DNA of 43,538 bases from Burkholderiaceae bacterium (GTDB lineage Bacteria > Pseudomonadota > Gammaproteobacteria > Burkholderiales > WYBJ01), in contig WYBJ01000072.1 of NCBI GenBank assembly GCA_011525945.1, positions 1 to 43,538 of the forward strand, in the 5' to 3' direction. Position numbers and translations under genes: made by a program. The notes under the pieces were generated by a model that saw nothing but the letters and a program-made list of their open reading frames with translations, had not been told where the DNA came from and searched no databases. Each line of letters starts with the position of its first letter. The stretch's first letter is position 1. Shown here piece after piece: positions 1-8,240 of the stretch.

Positions 1-1303
1 CCCCGAGCGCGCTCTGCGCCGCTCGGCGCAGACCAAAAAGGCGCTCGATGTCGGCAATATCCACCTGTGCGACCGTGGCCAAGCGGCGGCGCAATAGCAG
101 GCTCAGCGCCGGCGCGCTCACCTGCGCGAGCAAGGGCTTGGCCAAGTGCAGCAGGCGCGCGCGGCCTTCGGGACTCGCGAGATCGGAGCGCTCGCTCAAC
201 TCGCGCACGACCATTTCCGACAATGGAATCGCGCCGCGAAGCTGTGCGTCGAATGCGTGGCCCCCCTCCCGCCGCACGTAGCTGTCGGGATCGTCGCCAT
301 CGGGCAGGAACAGGAAGGCAATCCGCTTCCCGTCGGCCAGCTTGGCGAGGCTCATCTCAACCGCGCGCCACGCGGCGCGTCGGCCCGCCTCATCGCCATC
401 GAAGCAGAAGATCACCTCGTCGGTGAGGCGTAGGAGTTTCTCGACGTGCGTGGGCGTGGTTGCGGTCCCAAGGGTGGCGACCACGCCCGCCACGCTGTGT
501 TGCGCCAGCGCGACCACATCCATGTAGCCTTCGACCACGACCGCGCGGCCGTGCTCGCGTAGCCCTTGGCGCGCCTGAAAAAGGCCGTACAACTCCCGGC
601 CTTTTTCGAACAAGGCGGTTTCCGGCGAATTGAGATACTTCGGCTCGCCCGCATCGATGATGCGCCCGCCGAAGCCGATGATGGTGCCGCGCGCGCTGGC
701 GATCGGGAATACTATCCGATCGCGAAACCGATCGTAGCGCCGGCCGCCCTCGGCATCGATCACGAGCCCCGCGTCCTTCAGCGCCGCCGAGGTCTTGTAG
801 TCGGAAAAAGCCTCGGCCAGGGACTGCCAGCCGACCGGTGCGTAGCCGAGCCCGAAGCGGGCAGCGATCTCGCCGCTGACGCCGCGCTGTTTCAGGTACC
901 CGATCGCGCGCTCGGAATGCCTGAGCTGATCCTTGTAAAAACGCGCCGCCTGCAGCAGAACTTGTGGCAGATCCGGACCGTGCCGGCTGTGCAGCGCCAG
1001 ATCGGCTGCGCGCTGTTCGGGCAACGTCATCCCGACCATCGCGGCGAGTTCCCTGACTGCCTCGACATAGCCCAGGCCGGCATGTTCCATCACGAAGCCG
1101 ATGGCGTTGCCGTGAGCGCCGCAACCGAAGCAGTGGTAGAACTGCTTGCTCGGACTGACGGAGAATGACGGCGTCTTTTCGTTGTGGAAGGGGCAGCGCG
1201 CGACGTAGTTCTGGCCGGCTTTGCGAAGCTGGACGTGACGCTCGATCACATCCACGATGTCGACCCGGTTGAGCAACTGCTGCTTGAAATCGTCCGGGAT
1301 CAT
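1..1303 (-). CDS. dnaG: DNA primase DnaG (3' end off the left edge)
   Basis: DnaG makes the RNA primers that start Okazaki fragments at the replication fork. The visible 434 residues begin MIPDDFKQQLLNRVDIVDVI and carry the CHC2 zinc finger (Cys37, His40, Cys58, Cys61), the primase catalytic core with an EGYMDVVAL segment, and the TOPRIM stretch VIFCFDGDEAGRRAAWRA with its acidic metal-binding residues. The C-terminal helicase-binding domain lies beyond base 1. The gene is the third of an rpsU-yqeY-dnaG series, the macromolecular-synthesis operon in which rpoD usually comes next, so rpoD is expected just outside the window. About 200 bp separate it from yqeY, with a TATAAT-like box inside, so it may also have its own promoter. 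The assignment is essentially certain. Confidence 0.98.
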   Translation of the reverse strand, partial: MIPDDFKQQLLNRVDIVDVIERHVQLRKAGQNYVARCPFHNEKTPSFSVSPSKQFYHCFGCGAHGNAIGFVMEHAGLGYVEAVRELAAMVGMTLPEQRAADLALHSRHGPDLPQVLLQAARFYKDQLRHSERAIGYLKQRGVSGEIAARFGLGYAPVGWQSLAEAFSDYKTSAALKDAGLVIDAEGGRRYDRFRDRIVFPIASARGTIIGFGGRIIDAGEPKYLNSPETALFEKGRELYGLFQARQGLREHGRAVVVEGYMDVVALAQHSVAGVVATLGTATTPTHVEKLLRLTDEVIFCFDGDEAGRRAAWRAVEMSLAKLADGKRIAFLFLPDGDDPDSYVRREGGHAFDAQLRGAIPLSEMVVRELSERSDLASPEGRARLLHLAKPLLAQVSAPALSLLLRRRLATVAQVDIADIERLFGLRRAAQSALG

Positions 1304-1437
1304 GCGCTGCCCGCCCCTTCAGCGAGAGTCACCCGCCCTCGCGATTACGCGCCCCATGCATGACGGCCCGGAGCCCGGCGTCTTCTCGAACGCGAGACAC
1401 CAGCCCTCCCGGCAGCAGCGCCGATGATGCGCAAACA

Positions 1438-1443
1438 ATTATA
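1438..1443 (-). promoter_or_regulatory. Possible -10 box upstream of dnaG
   Basis: A perfect TATAAT on the minus strand lies in the 203-bp gap between yqeY and dnaG, about 135 nt upstream of the dnaG start. I see no matching -35 hexamer at 16-18 bp, so this is only a candidate internal promoter. The rest of this gap shows nothing recognisable. Confidence 0.3.
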
Positions 1444-1506
1444 AGTGATGGAATGCGCCGCCCCGGGGGCAACATCCATGCCAGCGAACGCTCGCGATCG
1501 CCCGGC

Positions 1507-1953
1507 TTAGACGCTCAGACGCCGCTTCACCAGCTGCGAGGCGGCGGTCATGTCGGCCCGCCCGGCCAGCCGCGGCCGCAATGCCGCCATCACCGCTCCC
1601 ATGTCCTTCGGCCCGGAAGCCTTGGTGCTGGCAATCGCCTCGGTCACGACGCGCTCGATCTCGTCCGCACTCAGCGCCTGCGGCATGTAGGTCAGGAGCA
1701 CTGCGATCTCGGCCTGCTCGCCCGCGACCAGATCCTGCCGCCCGCCCTTTTCGAACTGAGCGATCGACTCGCGGCGCTGCTTGAGCATTTTATCGATGAC
1801 CGCGATCACATCGGTATCGGCAAGCTCGGTGCGCTCGTCAACCTCGCGCTGCTTGATCGCGGCGAGGAGCAGCCGGACTGCCTTGAGTCGGTCGGCATCC
1901 CTGGCGCGCAGCGCGGCCTTCATATCCTCGCTGATTCGGACCTTGAGTGACAT
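1507..1953 (-). CDS. yqeY: GatB/YqeY domain protein
   Basis: This 148-residue protein belongs to the YqeY family, which resembles the C-terminal tRNA-interacting tail domain of the GatB amidotransferase subunit. Its exact role is unsettled. The sequence begins MSLKVRISEDMKAALRARD, a typical family N-terminus, and contains the conserved QFEKGGRQDLVAGEQAEI region and the PKDMGAVMAALRPRLAGRADM stretch. I chose the ATG at 1953 because the family starts with MSL followed by a basic helix; an in-frame start at 1998 would add 15 residues with no family support. It sits between rpsU and dnaG, the usual place in betaproteobacteria. Confidence 0.93.
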   Translation of the reverse strand: MSLKVRISEDMKAALRARDADRLKAVRLLLAAIKQREVDERTELADTDVIAVIDKMLKQRRESIAQFEKGGRQDLVAGEQAEIAVLLTYMPQALSADEIERVVTEAIASTKASGPKDMGAVMAALRPRLAGRADMTAASQLVKRRLSV

Positions 1954-2013
1954 TAGGAAAGACTCGCGCGTCGACGATGCGACACGAAGCAATGACACGC
2001 GCTACGGAAAAAC

Positions 2014-2226
2014 TCAGTAAAGCTTGGGCGGAAGAAGCTGGGAGCGCAGGCGCTTGTGCTGGCGCTTGACGGCTGCTGCAAGCTTGCGCTTGCGCGCCGA
2101 AGTCGGCTTCTCGTAGTACTCGCGGGAGCGCAACTCGGTGAGCAGACCGGTCTTTTCGACCGTGCGCTTGAAGCGACGTAGCGCCGCCTCGAACGGCTCG
2201 TTTTCCTTGACGCGAACTGTCGTCAT
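2014..2226 (-). CDS. rpsU: 30S ribosomal protein S21
   Basis: S21 is a small basic protein of the 30S subunit that acts at translation initiation near the 3' end of 16S rRNA. The 70-residue sequence [20 protein letters not shown] followed by the [21 protein letters not shown] segment is diagnostic. It is the first gene of the rpsU-yqeY-dnaG operon and is divergent from tsaD. A strong sigma70 promoter lies directly upstream, and an AGGA-type ribosome binding site precedes the ATG. Confidence 0.98.
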   Translation of the reverse strand: MTTVRVKENEPFEAALRRFKRTVEKTGLLTELRSREYYEKPTSARKRKLAAAVKRQHKRLRSQLLPPKLY

Positions 2227-2262
2227 ACGGGGGCTTCTTCCTGTCGAAGTGCGGGGTCTGGC

Positions 2263-2291
2263 ATTATAGGCAGCCGCTTTTGTGCTTTCAA
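2263..2291 (-). promoter_or_regulatory. Sigma70 promoter of rpsU operon
   Basis: On the minus strand TTGAAA (2286-2291) is separated by exactly 17 bp from TATAAT (2263-2268). The likely start site lies about 30 nt upstream of the rpsU ATG. The -35 box ends only 10 bp before the ATG of the divergent tsaD gene, so the two 5' regions overlap. Confidence 0.8.
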
Positions 2292-2301
2292 CCGCCAGAC
2301 C

Positions 2302-3354
2302 ATGTCATTTTCCTGCGAGGAGCGTTGCGTCCTCGGTATCGAGACATCCTGCGACGAGACCGGCGTGGCGTTGTACTCCAACCAGCGCGGTCTCATCGGC
2401 CATGCCCTGCACAGCCAGGTCGCGCTGCACGCCCGATACGGCGGTGTCGTGCCCGAGCTCGCCTCGCGCGACCACGTACGCCGCCTGCTGCCGCTGCTGG
2501 ACACGGTGCTGGATCGCGCCGCCATGGAAGCCGAGGCGATCGACGCGATCGCCTACACGCAAGGACCGGGACTCGCCGGCGCCCTGCTGGTCGGCGCGTC
2601 CTTCGCGCATGCCCTGGCCTATGCGCTCGACGTGACGGCGCTCGGTATCCATCATCTCGAGGCGCACCTGCTCTCGCCGCTCATGAGCCCGCCTGCACCC
2701 GCGTTCCCGTTCGTCGCCCTGCTCGTCTCCGGTGGCCACAGCCAGCTCATGCGGGTTTCAGGGCTGGGTGATTACGCGCTTCTCGGTGAAACGCTCGATG
2801 ACGCGGCGGGTGAAGCGTTCGATAAGACGGCAAAGCTGCTGGGCCTGGGCTATCCCGGCGGTCCCGCGCTGGCGAAGCTCGCCAGCCGCGGCACGCCGGG
2901 ACGTTACCGGCTGCCGCGGCCAATGCTCGCCAGTGGCGACCTCGACATGAGCTTCAGCGGACTGAAAACGGCGGTGGTAACGATCGTGCGTGGTACACGG
3001 CTCGATCCAGGCGCCAAAGCGGATCTCGCCGCCGAGTTCGAGCAGGCAGTCGCCGAAGTGTTGACCGCCAAAGCGCTGGCGGCGGTGCGTGCCGAGGCGG
3101 TGACCGAGCTGGTGGTCGCAGGCGGAGTTGGCGCCAACACACGGCTGCGCGAGCTGCTGGCGGCCGCGGCGCGCGAGAGGGGCATTTCGGTGCGCTATCC
3201 GCCGCTCGAGTTCTGCACCGACAATGGCGCCATGGTTGCGTTTGCCGGTGCCATGCGCCTTGCCGCCGCCGCGGGCTCGACAGCTTGTGCGAGCCGCAAC
3301 ACATTCAACGTCCGGCCGCGCTGGGATCTGACCGCGCTGCACCGGTTGATCTAG
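2302..3354 (+). CDS. tsaD: tRNA N6-adenosine threonylcarbamoyltransferase TsaD
   Basis: TsaD transfers the threonylcarbamoyl group to adenosine 37 of ANN-decoding tRNAs, working with TsaB and TsaE. The 350-residue protein has the ASKHA-fold phosphate motif [13 protein letters not shown] near residues 11-23, the metal-binding HxxxH (His118 and His122), the [10 protein letters not shown] loop, and the C-terminal [13 protein letters not shown] and [10 protein letters not shown] segments. Length and order are typical. The ATG at 2302 lacks an obvious Shine-Dalgarno sequence, and the family N-terminus would start only about seven residues later, so the true start is slightly uncertain. The gene is divergent from rpsU, a classic arrangement. 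Confidence 0.97.
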   Translation: MSFSCEERCVLGIETSCDETGVALYSNQRGLIGHALHSQVALHARYGGVVPELASRDHVRRLLPLLDTVLDRAAMEAEAIDAIAYTQGPGLAGALLVGASFAHALAYALDVTALGIHHLEAHLLSPLMSPPAPAFPFVALLVSGGHSQLMRVSGLGDYALLGETLDDAAGEAFDKTAKLLGLGYPGGPALAKLASRGTPGRYRLPRPMLASGDLDMSFSGLKTAVVTIVRGTRLDPGAKADLAAEFEQAVAEVLTAKALAAVRAEAVTELVVAGGVGANTRLRELLAAAARERGISVRYPPLEFCTDNGAMVAFAGAMRLAAAAGSTACASRNTFNVRPRWDLTALHRLI

Positions 3355-3478
3355 CCCATTCGGGCGAAATATCCCGCGCATCCTGATGGAGGAACCACGC
3401 GGCGACCTCGGCGCAAAGGCGAGGCACTGCGCCGTGCTGGCGGCGGGAAGGCGCCGGGGTACGCCCGCAAGAACGCGG

Positions 3479-4087
3479 TCAGGATGCGCGTTCGCCGATA
3501 CGACCCTCGGTGCCCGCCAGCAATTTGGCGATGTTGGCCCGATGGCGCAGAATGAGAATCACCGCGACAATCAGCACGGCGATGAAGTAAGGATGGCGCA
3601 CGTCGTAGAGCATCGCCGTAAACACAGGCGCGGAGATCGAGGCGATGAGCGCTGCGAGCGACGAGATGCGAAAGAAAGCGGCGATTGCGATCCACGTCGC
3701 CAGCGTCCCCGCGCCGAGCCACGGATTGAGCGCGAACAGCACACCCGCCGCGGTGGACACGCCTTTGCCACCGGCGAATCGGTGGTAGAGCGGAAATACA
3801 TGACCCAGCACGGCACAGACGACCGCGATACCGGCGGCAACCGTCGGCGCACTGCCAAATTCGCGTGCCAGCACGACCGCCACCGCGCCTTTGGCCGCGT
3901 CGCCGAGCAGCGTTAAGACCGCAGCAGCCTTCCGGCCGGTGCGCAGCACGTTGGTCGCACCCGGATTGCCGGATCCGTAGCTGCGCGGATCGGGCAATCC
4001 AAGCGCCCGCGACACGACCACCGCGAACGACACCGAGCCGATCAGATAGGCGGCGATGGCGACGACTACCAGGTTCATCGCGCGCAT
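3479..4087 (-). CDS. plsY: Acyl-phosphate:glycerol-3-phosphate acyltransferase PlsY
   Basis: PlsY is an inner-membrane enzyme that acylates glycerol-3-phosphate with acyl-phosphate from PlsX, the first committed step of phospholipid synthesis. About 200 residues with five hydrophobic segments carry the three family motifs: SYGSGNPGATNVLRTG near the N-terminus, the HVFPLYHRFAGGKGVSTA phosphate loop in the middle, and the RHRANIAKLLAGTE end. Two starts nine bases apart (4087 and 4078) are possible; MNLVVVAIAAYLIG from 4078 is the more typical N-terminus. It diverges from folB with about 20 bp between the start codons. Confidence 0.96.
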   Translation of the reverse strand: MRAMNLVVVAIAAYLIGSVSFAVVVSRALGLPDPRSYGSGNPGATNVLRTGRKAAAVLTLLGDAAKGAVAVVLAREFGSAPTVAAGIAVVCAVLGHVFPLYHRFAGGKGVSTAAGVLFALNPWLGAGTLATWIAIAAFFRISSLAALIASISAPVFTAMLYDVRHPYFIAVLIVAVILILRHRANIAKLLAGTEGRIGERAS

Positions 4088-4107
4088 TCTACAATCGAGC
4101 GCCCGCC

Positions 4108-4464
4108 ATGGACACCATCTTCATATCGGAGCTCAAGCTCGAAGCGTTGATCGGCGTCTACGCGTGGGAGCACGAGGTCGCGCAAACGATCCAGCTCGAC
4201 GTCGAGCTCGCAGTCGATGCGACCCGGTGCGCGCACTCGGGCCGCATCGCCGACACCGTCGACTACGCCAGAGTGGTCATTCGCATCCGCGAGACGCTCG
4301 CCGGGCGACATTTCACGCTGATCGAAAAGCTCGCCGAGGAGCTGGCGGCGATGATTCTGGGTGAGTTCGACACACCCTGGGTACGCATCACGGTGGCGAA
4401 GCTCGCGGCCTTGCGCGGCGTGAAGAAGCTCGGGCTCACGATCGAGCGCGGCGTTCGCCCGTGA
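4108..4464 (+). CDS. folB: Dihydroneopterin aldolase FolB
   Basis: FolB converts 7,8-dihydroneopterin to 6-hydroxymethyl-dihydropterin plus glycolaldehyde in folate synthesis. The 118-residue protein starts MDTIFISELKLEALIGVYAW, with the substrate-binding Glu of the IGVYAWE motif, followed by DTVDYARVV and the FTLIEKLAEELAAMIL segment. The C-terminal strand VRITVAKLAALRG matches the family. I chose the ATG at 4108 because the family begins here; upstream in-frame codons run through the opposite-strand plsY gene. It is divergent from plsY. Confidence 0.96.
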   Translation: MDTIFISELKLEALIGVYAWEHEVAQTIQLDVELAVDATRCAHSGRIADTVDYARVVIRIRETLAGRHFTLIEKLAEELAAMILGEFDTPWVRITVAKLAALRGVKKLGLTIERGVRP

Positions 4465-4481
4465 GGCTCAACAAGGAGATT

Positions 4482-5381
4482 TCAACCGCGCGGATGATGG
4501 CGCGCGTGCAATTGCTTCAGCCGTTCGCGCGCGACATGCGTATAGATCTGCGTGGTTGAGATATCGCTGTGCCCGAGCAGCATCTGCACCACGCGCAGAT
4601 CGGCACCGTGGTTGATGAGGTGTGTGGCGAAGGCGTGCCGCAGCACGTGCGGCGAGACGCTCTGCGCGATGCCGGCGGCGCGTGCGTAGCGCCCCAGCAG
4701 ATGCCAGAACGCCTGTCGCGTCATGGCGCCGCCGCGAGCGGTGATGAATAGCGCATCGGCGCCGCGGCCGCCCAGCAGGCGCCCGCGCGCCACGCGCAGA
4801 TAGCGCTCGAGCCAGTCGAGCGCCTCCTCCCCCAGGGGCACCAGGCGTTCCTTGGCACCCTTGCCAAGCGCGCGCACCACACCCGCGTCTCGACTCACTT
4901 GCCCGACGCCGAGCTGTACCAGCTCCGAAACGCGTAAACCCGTGGCATAAAGCGTTTCCAGCATCGCACGATCGCGCAGCCCCAGATCGGTCTCGATATC
5001 GGGCGCAGCGAGCAGCGCCTCGACATCAGCTTCGCTCAGGCTCGCCGGCAGCGCGCGTACGACTTTTGGCGCCTCGATCGCCACGGTGGGATCGGCCGCG
5101 CGCAATCCTTCCCGCAGCGCATGACGATAGAACCGCTTAAGCGCCGACAGCAAACGCGCGGAGCTGCTCGTGCTCGCTCCCTGGGCTACGCGATGCGCCA
5201 AGTAACCGAGAACATCGGCCTTCTCGGCCGCGAGCAAAGTGCGCGCGCTCCGCGCGTCGAGCCAACGGTCGAAGTGGGCGAGATCGCTGCGATAGCCCTC
5301 GAGCGTGTTGCGCGCAAGCCCGTCCTCGAGCCACAAAGCATCGCAAAAGCGATCGATCGAGCAGTCAACAACGGCCTTCAT
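4482..5381 (-). CDS. xerD: Site-specific tyrosine recombinase XerD
   Basis: XerD acts with XerC at dif sites to resolve chromosome dimers at the division septum. The 299-residue protein has the N-terminal SAM-like DNA-binding domain (about 5-92) and the catalytic domain with all six expected residues: Arg150 in TGLRVSEL, Lys174, His245 and Arg248 in HVLRH, His271 in LLGHS and the nucleophile Tyr280 in TQIYTH. No integrase-like extension is present, which favours a housekeeping Xer protein. Its start overlaps the ogt stop codon by 17 bp, so the two are probably translationally coupled. Confidence 0.95.
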   Translation of the reverse strand: MKAVVDCSIDRFCDALWLEDGLARNTLEGYRSDLAHFDRWLDARSARTLLAAEKADVLGYLAHRVAQGASTSSSARLLSALKRFYRHALREGLRAADPTVAIEAPKVVRALPASLSEADVEALLAAPDIETDLGLRDRAMLETLYATGLRVSELVQLGVGQVSRDAGVVRALGKGAKERLVPLGEEALDWLERYLRVARGRLLGGRGADALFITARGGAMTRQAFWHLLGRYARAAGIAQSVSPHVLRHAFATHLINHGADLRVVQMLLGHSDISTTQIYTHVARERLKQLHARHHPRG

Positions 5382-5874
5382 GTCGCAGCAGCCATTGCTT
5401 GATCGTCAAGGGTCCGATCGCACGCGAATGCATAAAGCCGCCGATGCCGCCGCCCGCGGCCACCACCCGATGACACGGTACGATCAGCGGCACGGGATTG
5501 GATCCGCAAGCCCCACCCACCGCGCGCGCAGCGCTGCCGAGATCGCCGGCCAACTCCCCGTAGGTGCGCGTGCGGCCGCTCGCGATAGCCGCGATCGCGC
5601 GCCATACACGCACCTGGAACGCGCTACCTTCGAGCGCATACGGTACATCGAAGCGGTGGCGAGGATTCGCCAGGTAGGCGGCAATCTGGGCGCAAGTCTC
5701 ACGGGCCAGCGCGTCCAGCGGCCGGCGGCTCCTCCCGCTCGCTCCCAGGTATCGCACTTCGGTCACGTGCTCAGCCGCGGTGCGGATACCGACGTAGCCG
5801 AAGGGGGTTGCAACCACGGCCTGCCAGCGGGGCGCCGCAGCCGCATCACGCTCGGTCGGCAGGCCGCGCTTCAT
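5365..5874 (-). CDS. ogt: Methylated-DNA--protein-cysteine S-methyltransferase
   Basis: This suicidal repair enzyme removes methyl groups from O6-methylguanine onto its own cysteine. The 169-residue protein has the N-terminal ribonuclease-like domain, the helix-turn-helix recognition segment RTRTYGELAGDLGSAARAVG (101-120) and the active site IVPCHRVV with Cys134, followed by GGIGGF. It lacks the AraC-like domain of Ada, so it is of the Ogt/AGT type. The ATG is within the stop codon of the upstream TRAP gene (ATGA overlap), and its own stop overlaps the xerD start by 17 bp, indicating a tightly packed three-gene unit. Confidence 0.95.
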   Translation of the reverse strand: MKRGLPTERDAAAAPRWQAVVATPFGYVGIRTAAEHVTEVRYLGASGRSRRPLDALARETCAQIAAYLANPRHRFDVPYALEGSAFQVRVWRAIAAIASGRTRTYGELAGDLGSAARAVGGACGSNPVPLIVPCHRVVAAGGGIGGFMHSRAIGPLTIKQWLLRHEGRC

Positions 5875-8093
5875 GACGGTTGCGCGCGTAACGGGACCAG
5901 TTTCTGCAGCGCGCCCACGCTCGCCACCAGCAGGATGCCGGCCACATCGGCCCAGGGGCGCGGATAAAGCAGCAACACCGCAGCAACGATCAGCAGGCAG
6001 CGCTCGGCCGGCGTGGTACGCCGCAGCATCCACCCCTGCAGTCCGGCCGCCAGCGCCGCGATACCGAGTGCAGCCGTACCGGTCACCGCGAGGATTTCGA
6101 GCCAGGATGCATTCGCCAGGGTCTTGACCGAACCGGTCAGCAAGAGGCCCGTGCCGCTCGAGTCGAGTACGAACATGAACGGAAGCAAGAAGGCAGGTGC
6201 GGTGTACTTCCACGCCTGCAACGTCGTCTTGTACGGATCCCCGCCGGTGATCGCAGCGGCCGCGAACGGCGACAACGCCGTGGGCGGAGAGACTTCGGAC
6301 AGCACCGCGTAGTAAAAGACAAACATGTGCGCAGCAAAATCGGGCACGCCCAGTTGCATCAGTGCAGGGGCTGCGATCACGGCGCAGATGATGTAGCTCG
6401 CCGTAACGGGCACCGCCAGGCCGACAATCCAGACAATGAGCGAGGTGAATAGCGCCGTAAACAGCAGCTTCAAATCCGCGAGCAGCGCCGGGGTCGGATC
6501 CACCCCGAACATGCCGAGCAAGACCAGCGTCGAGCGTGCACCCCCGTCGGCATAGTTGAGCACGATCGCGCTGAACTTGAGTCCCAGTCCGGTCAACGTC
6601 ACCACGCCCACGATCATGCCGGCCGCAGCGCAGGTGGCGGCAACGTTGATCATGCCGACCGACCCCGCCTGCAGCGCCCTGAAAAGCTTCTCCGGCCAGA
6701 CCCGCATGCGCGGCTTCACGGCGCCCGCGAGCAGCAGGGCTGCGGCGCCGGCCGGAACAGCGTAGTCAAGCGCGGAGAGATCGAAGCCGCCAAGAACGGC
6801 GGCATGAACCAGCATGGTTGCGAGCGCCACGGCGCAGAACACGATCATCTGCGGGCGCGTGAGCAACGCCGATTCCGGGTTGAGCGCGCTCACCACGAAT
6901 GCCACGACGGTAGCCGAAAACACCGCCAGGATGGGCGAGAAGCCCATCAGCATGAACGCGATGATCGCGACCAGCGAGAGGAAGTGAAAGCCGAACTCGC
7001 GCGTAAGCTGGCCGATCGACTTCTCGGTGGTGAGCGCCACGGCGGGAATGCCGAACTTACGCGCATCGATCTCGACCATGAGGAAGATGGAAAAGTAATA
7101 GAGCACGGTCGGGATCGTCGCCATCAGGATGACGTCGAGGTAGGAAATCTTGAGAAACTCGGCGATCAGGAATGCCGCCGCCCCGAGCACCGGCGGCGAA
7201 AGGATCGCACCCAGGCCCCCGGCAGCAAGCAGCCCGCCGGCCGCATCCTTGGAATAGCCCGACTTGGCCAGCATCGGATAGGCAACAGATCCGAGCGTCA
7301 CGGTTGTCGCTACGCCCGATCCGGACGGCCCTCCGAGCAGGAACGAGGCCATGACGACGGTACGCCCGGCCCCGGTCGCCTTGCCGCCCATGGCCGCGAG
7401 CGAGAAATCGATGAAGAACTTACCGGCGCCGGAATACTGCAGCACGGCGCCGTATATGGTGAACAGGATGATGAGCGAGGAGGAGACATCGATCGCAGTG
7501 CCGAAGATACCTTCAAGCGTCATGTACATGTGGCCCGTTAGGCGCGCGATGTCGTAACCGCGATGCGTCCAGGGCGCCGGCAGATGCGGCCCGAGCATTG
7601 CATAGGCAATGAAGCAGATCACCACCAGCGGCATGATCCATCCGGTGGTGCGCCGCGCCGCTTCCAGCACGAGCACCATCAGCGCTACGCCAAAGAAGAT
7701 GTCCCAGTCGTCCGGTATGGTGGCGCGGTCGGTGAAGTCATCACCACCGGCCAACATATAGGCCACGACCGCTATCGAGAGCAACGCGCAGGCGACGTCG
7801 AGCGGGTTCACGCGGTTGCGCAAGTTCCGGGTCATCGGAAACAGGGTAAAGGCGAGAAACAGCACGAAGCCGACATGGATCGGCCGCAGTGTCTGCGTCG
7901 GAACGATGGCGTAGGCGGTGTAAAGATGGAACAGCGACATCACCACCGCCACCGTGGACAGCGCAATGCCGAGCCAGCCGCCGAAGCGGTGGGTCGCACC
8001 CTCCTCCTGTTCGATATAGTCCTCGGCCTGGCGCAATTGCGCTTCGGTGACGACTACTTCGCGCGGTGCCGCGTCCGGCTGATTCGTGCTCAA
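5871..8093 (-). CDS. Fused TRAP transporter permease (4TM/12TM, TAXI type)
   Basis: A 740-residue inner-membrane protein with a short charged N-terminus, then many hydrophobic segments. It has the organisation of TRAP permeases in which the small (DctQ-like) and large (DctM-like) subunits are one polypeptide. The signature GGPSGSGVATTVTLGSVAYPML and the AGGLGAILSPPVLGAAAFLIAE segment in the middle, and LSEVSPPTALSPFAAAAI later, are characteristic of the DctM/TAXI-associated family. These carriers use an ion gradient and a periplasmic TAXI-type binding protein to import organic acids or amino acids. The start is a TTG preceded by a GAGGG ribosome binding site. No binding-protein gene is adjacent, so the partner must lie elsewhere. 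It overlaps ogt by four bases. Confidence 0.92.
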   Translation of the reverse strand: MSTNQPDAAPREVVVTEAQLRQAEDYIEQEEGATHRFGGWLGIALSTVAVVMSLFHLYTAYAIVPTQTLRPIHVGFVLFLAFTLFPMTRNLRNRVNPLDVACALLSIAVVAYMLAGGDDFTDRATIPDDWDIFFGVALMVLVLEAARRTTGWIMPLVVICFIAYAMLGPHLPAPWTHRGYDIARLTGHMYMTLEGIFGTAIDVSSSLIILFTIYGAVLQYSGAGKFFIDFSLAAMGGKATGAGRTVVMASFLLGGPSGSGVATTVTLGSVAYPMLAKSGYSKDAAGGLLAAGGLGAILSPPVLGAAAFLIAEFLKISYLDVILMATIPTVLYYFSIFLMVEIDARKFGIPAVALTTEKSIGQLTREFGFHFLSLVAIIAFMLMGFSPILAVFSATVVAFVVSALNPESALLTRPQMIVFCAVALATMLVHAAVLGGFDLSALDYAVPAGAAALLLAGAVKPRMRVWPEKLFRALQAGSVGMINVAATCAAAGMIVGVVTLTGLGLKFSAIVLNYADGGARSTLVLLGMFGVDPTPALLADLKLLFTALFTSLIVWIVGLAVPVTASYIICAVIAAPALMQLGVPDFAAHMFVFYYAVLSEVSPPTALSPFAAAAITGGDPYKTTLQAWKYTAPAFLLPFMFVLDSSGTGLLLTGSVKTLANASWLEILAVTGTAALGIAALAAGLQGWMLRRTTPAERCLLIVAAVLLLYPRPWADVAGILLVASVGALQKLVPLRAQPS

Positions 8094-8097
8094 GGCG

Positions 8098-8102
8098 CCC
8101 TC
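8098..8102 (-). promoter_or_regulatory. Ribosome binding site deciding a TTG start
   Basis: GAGGG on the minus strand lies 4 nt before the TTG at 8093. No alternative ATG gives the same hydrophilic N-terminus, because the nearby ATG opens a four-codon frame ending at once. This supports TTG initiation of the TRAP permease. Confidence 0.55.
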
Positions 8103-8240
8103 ATGGCAGATGAGCGTACTCGGCGTGCGCGCGCCCGGTCAAGGGACGCCGGCGCACGCGTTCATGCAGCGCGCTCGAGGGCGAGTGACTCGTGGCAATG
8201 CTACGGCTTGGCATCATGCTCCTGGCAATCAACCCGGAAT

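Noticed and set aside
390..1124. A 244-codon open frame opposite the reading of dnaG
   Set aside because: It lies in another frame of the dnaG gene, has an Arg-rich low-complexity sequence, and no recognisable motif.
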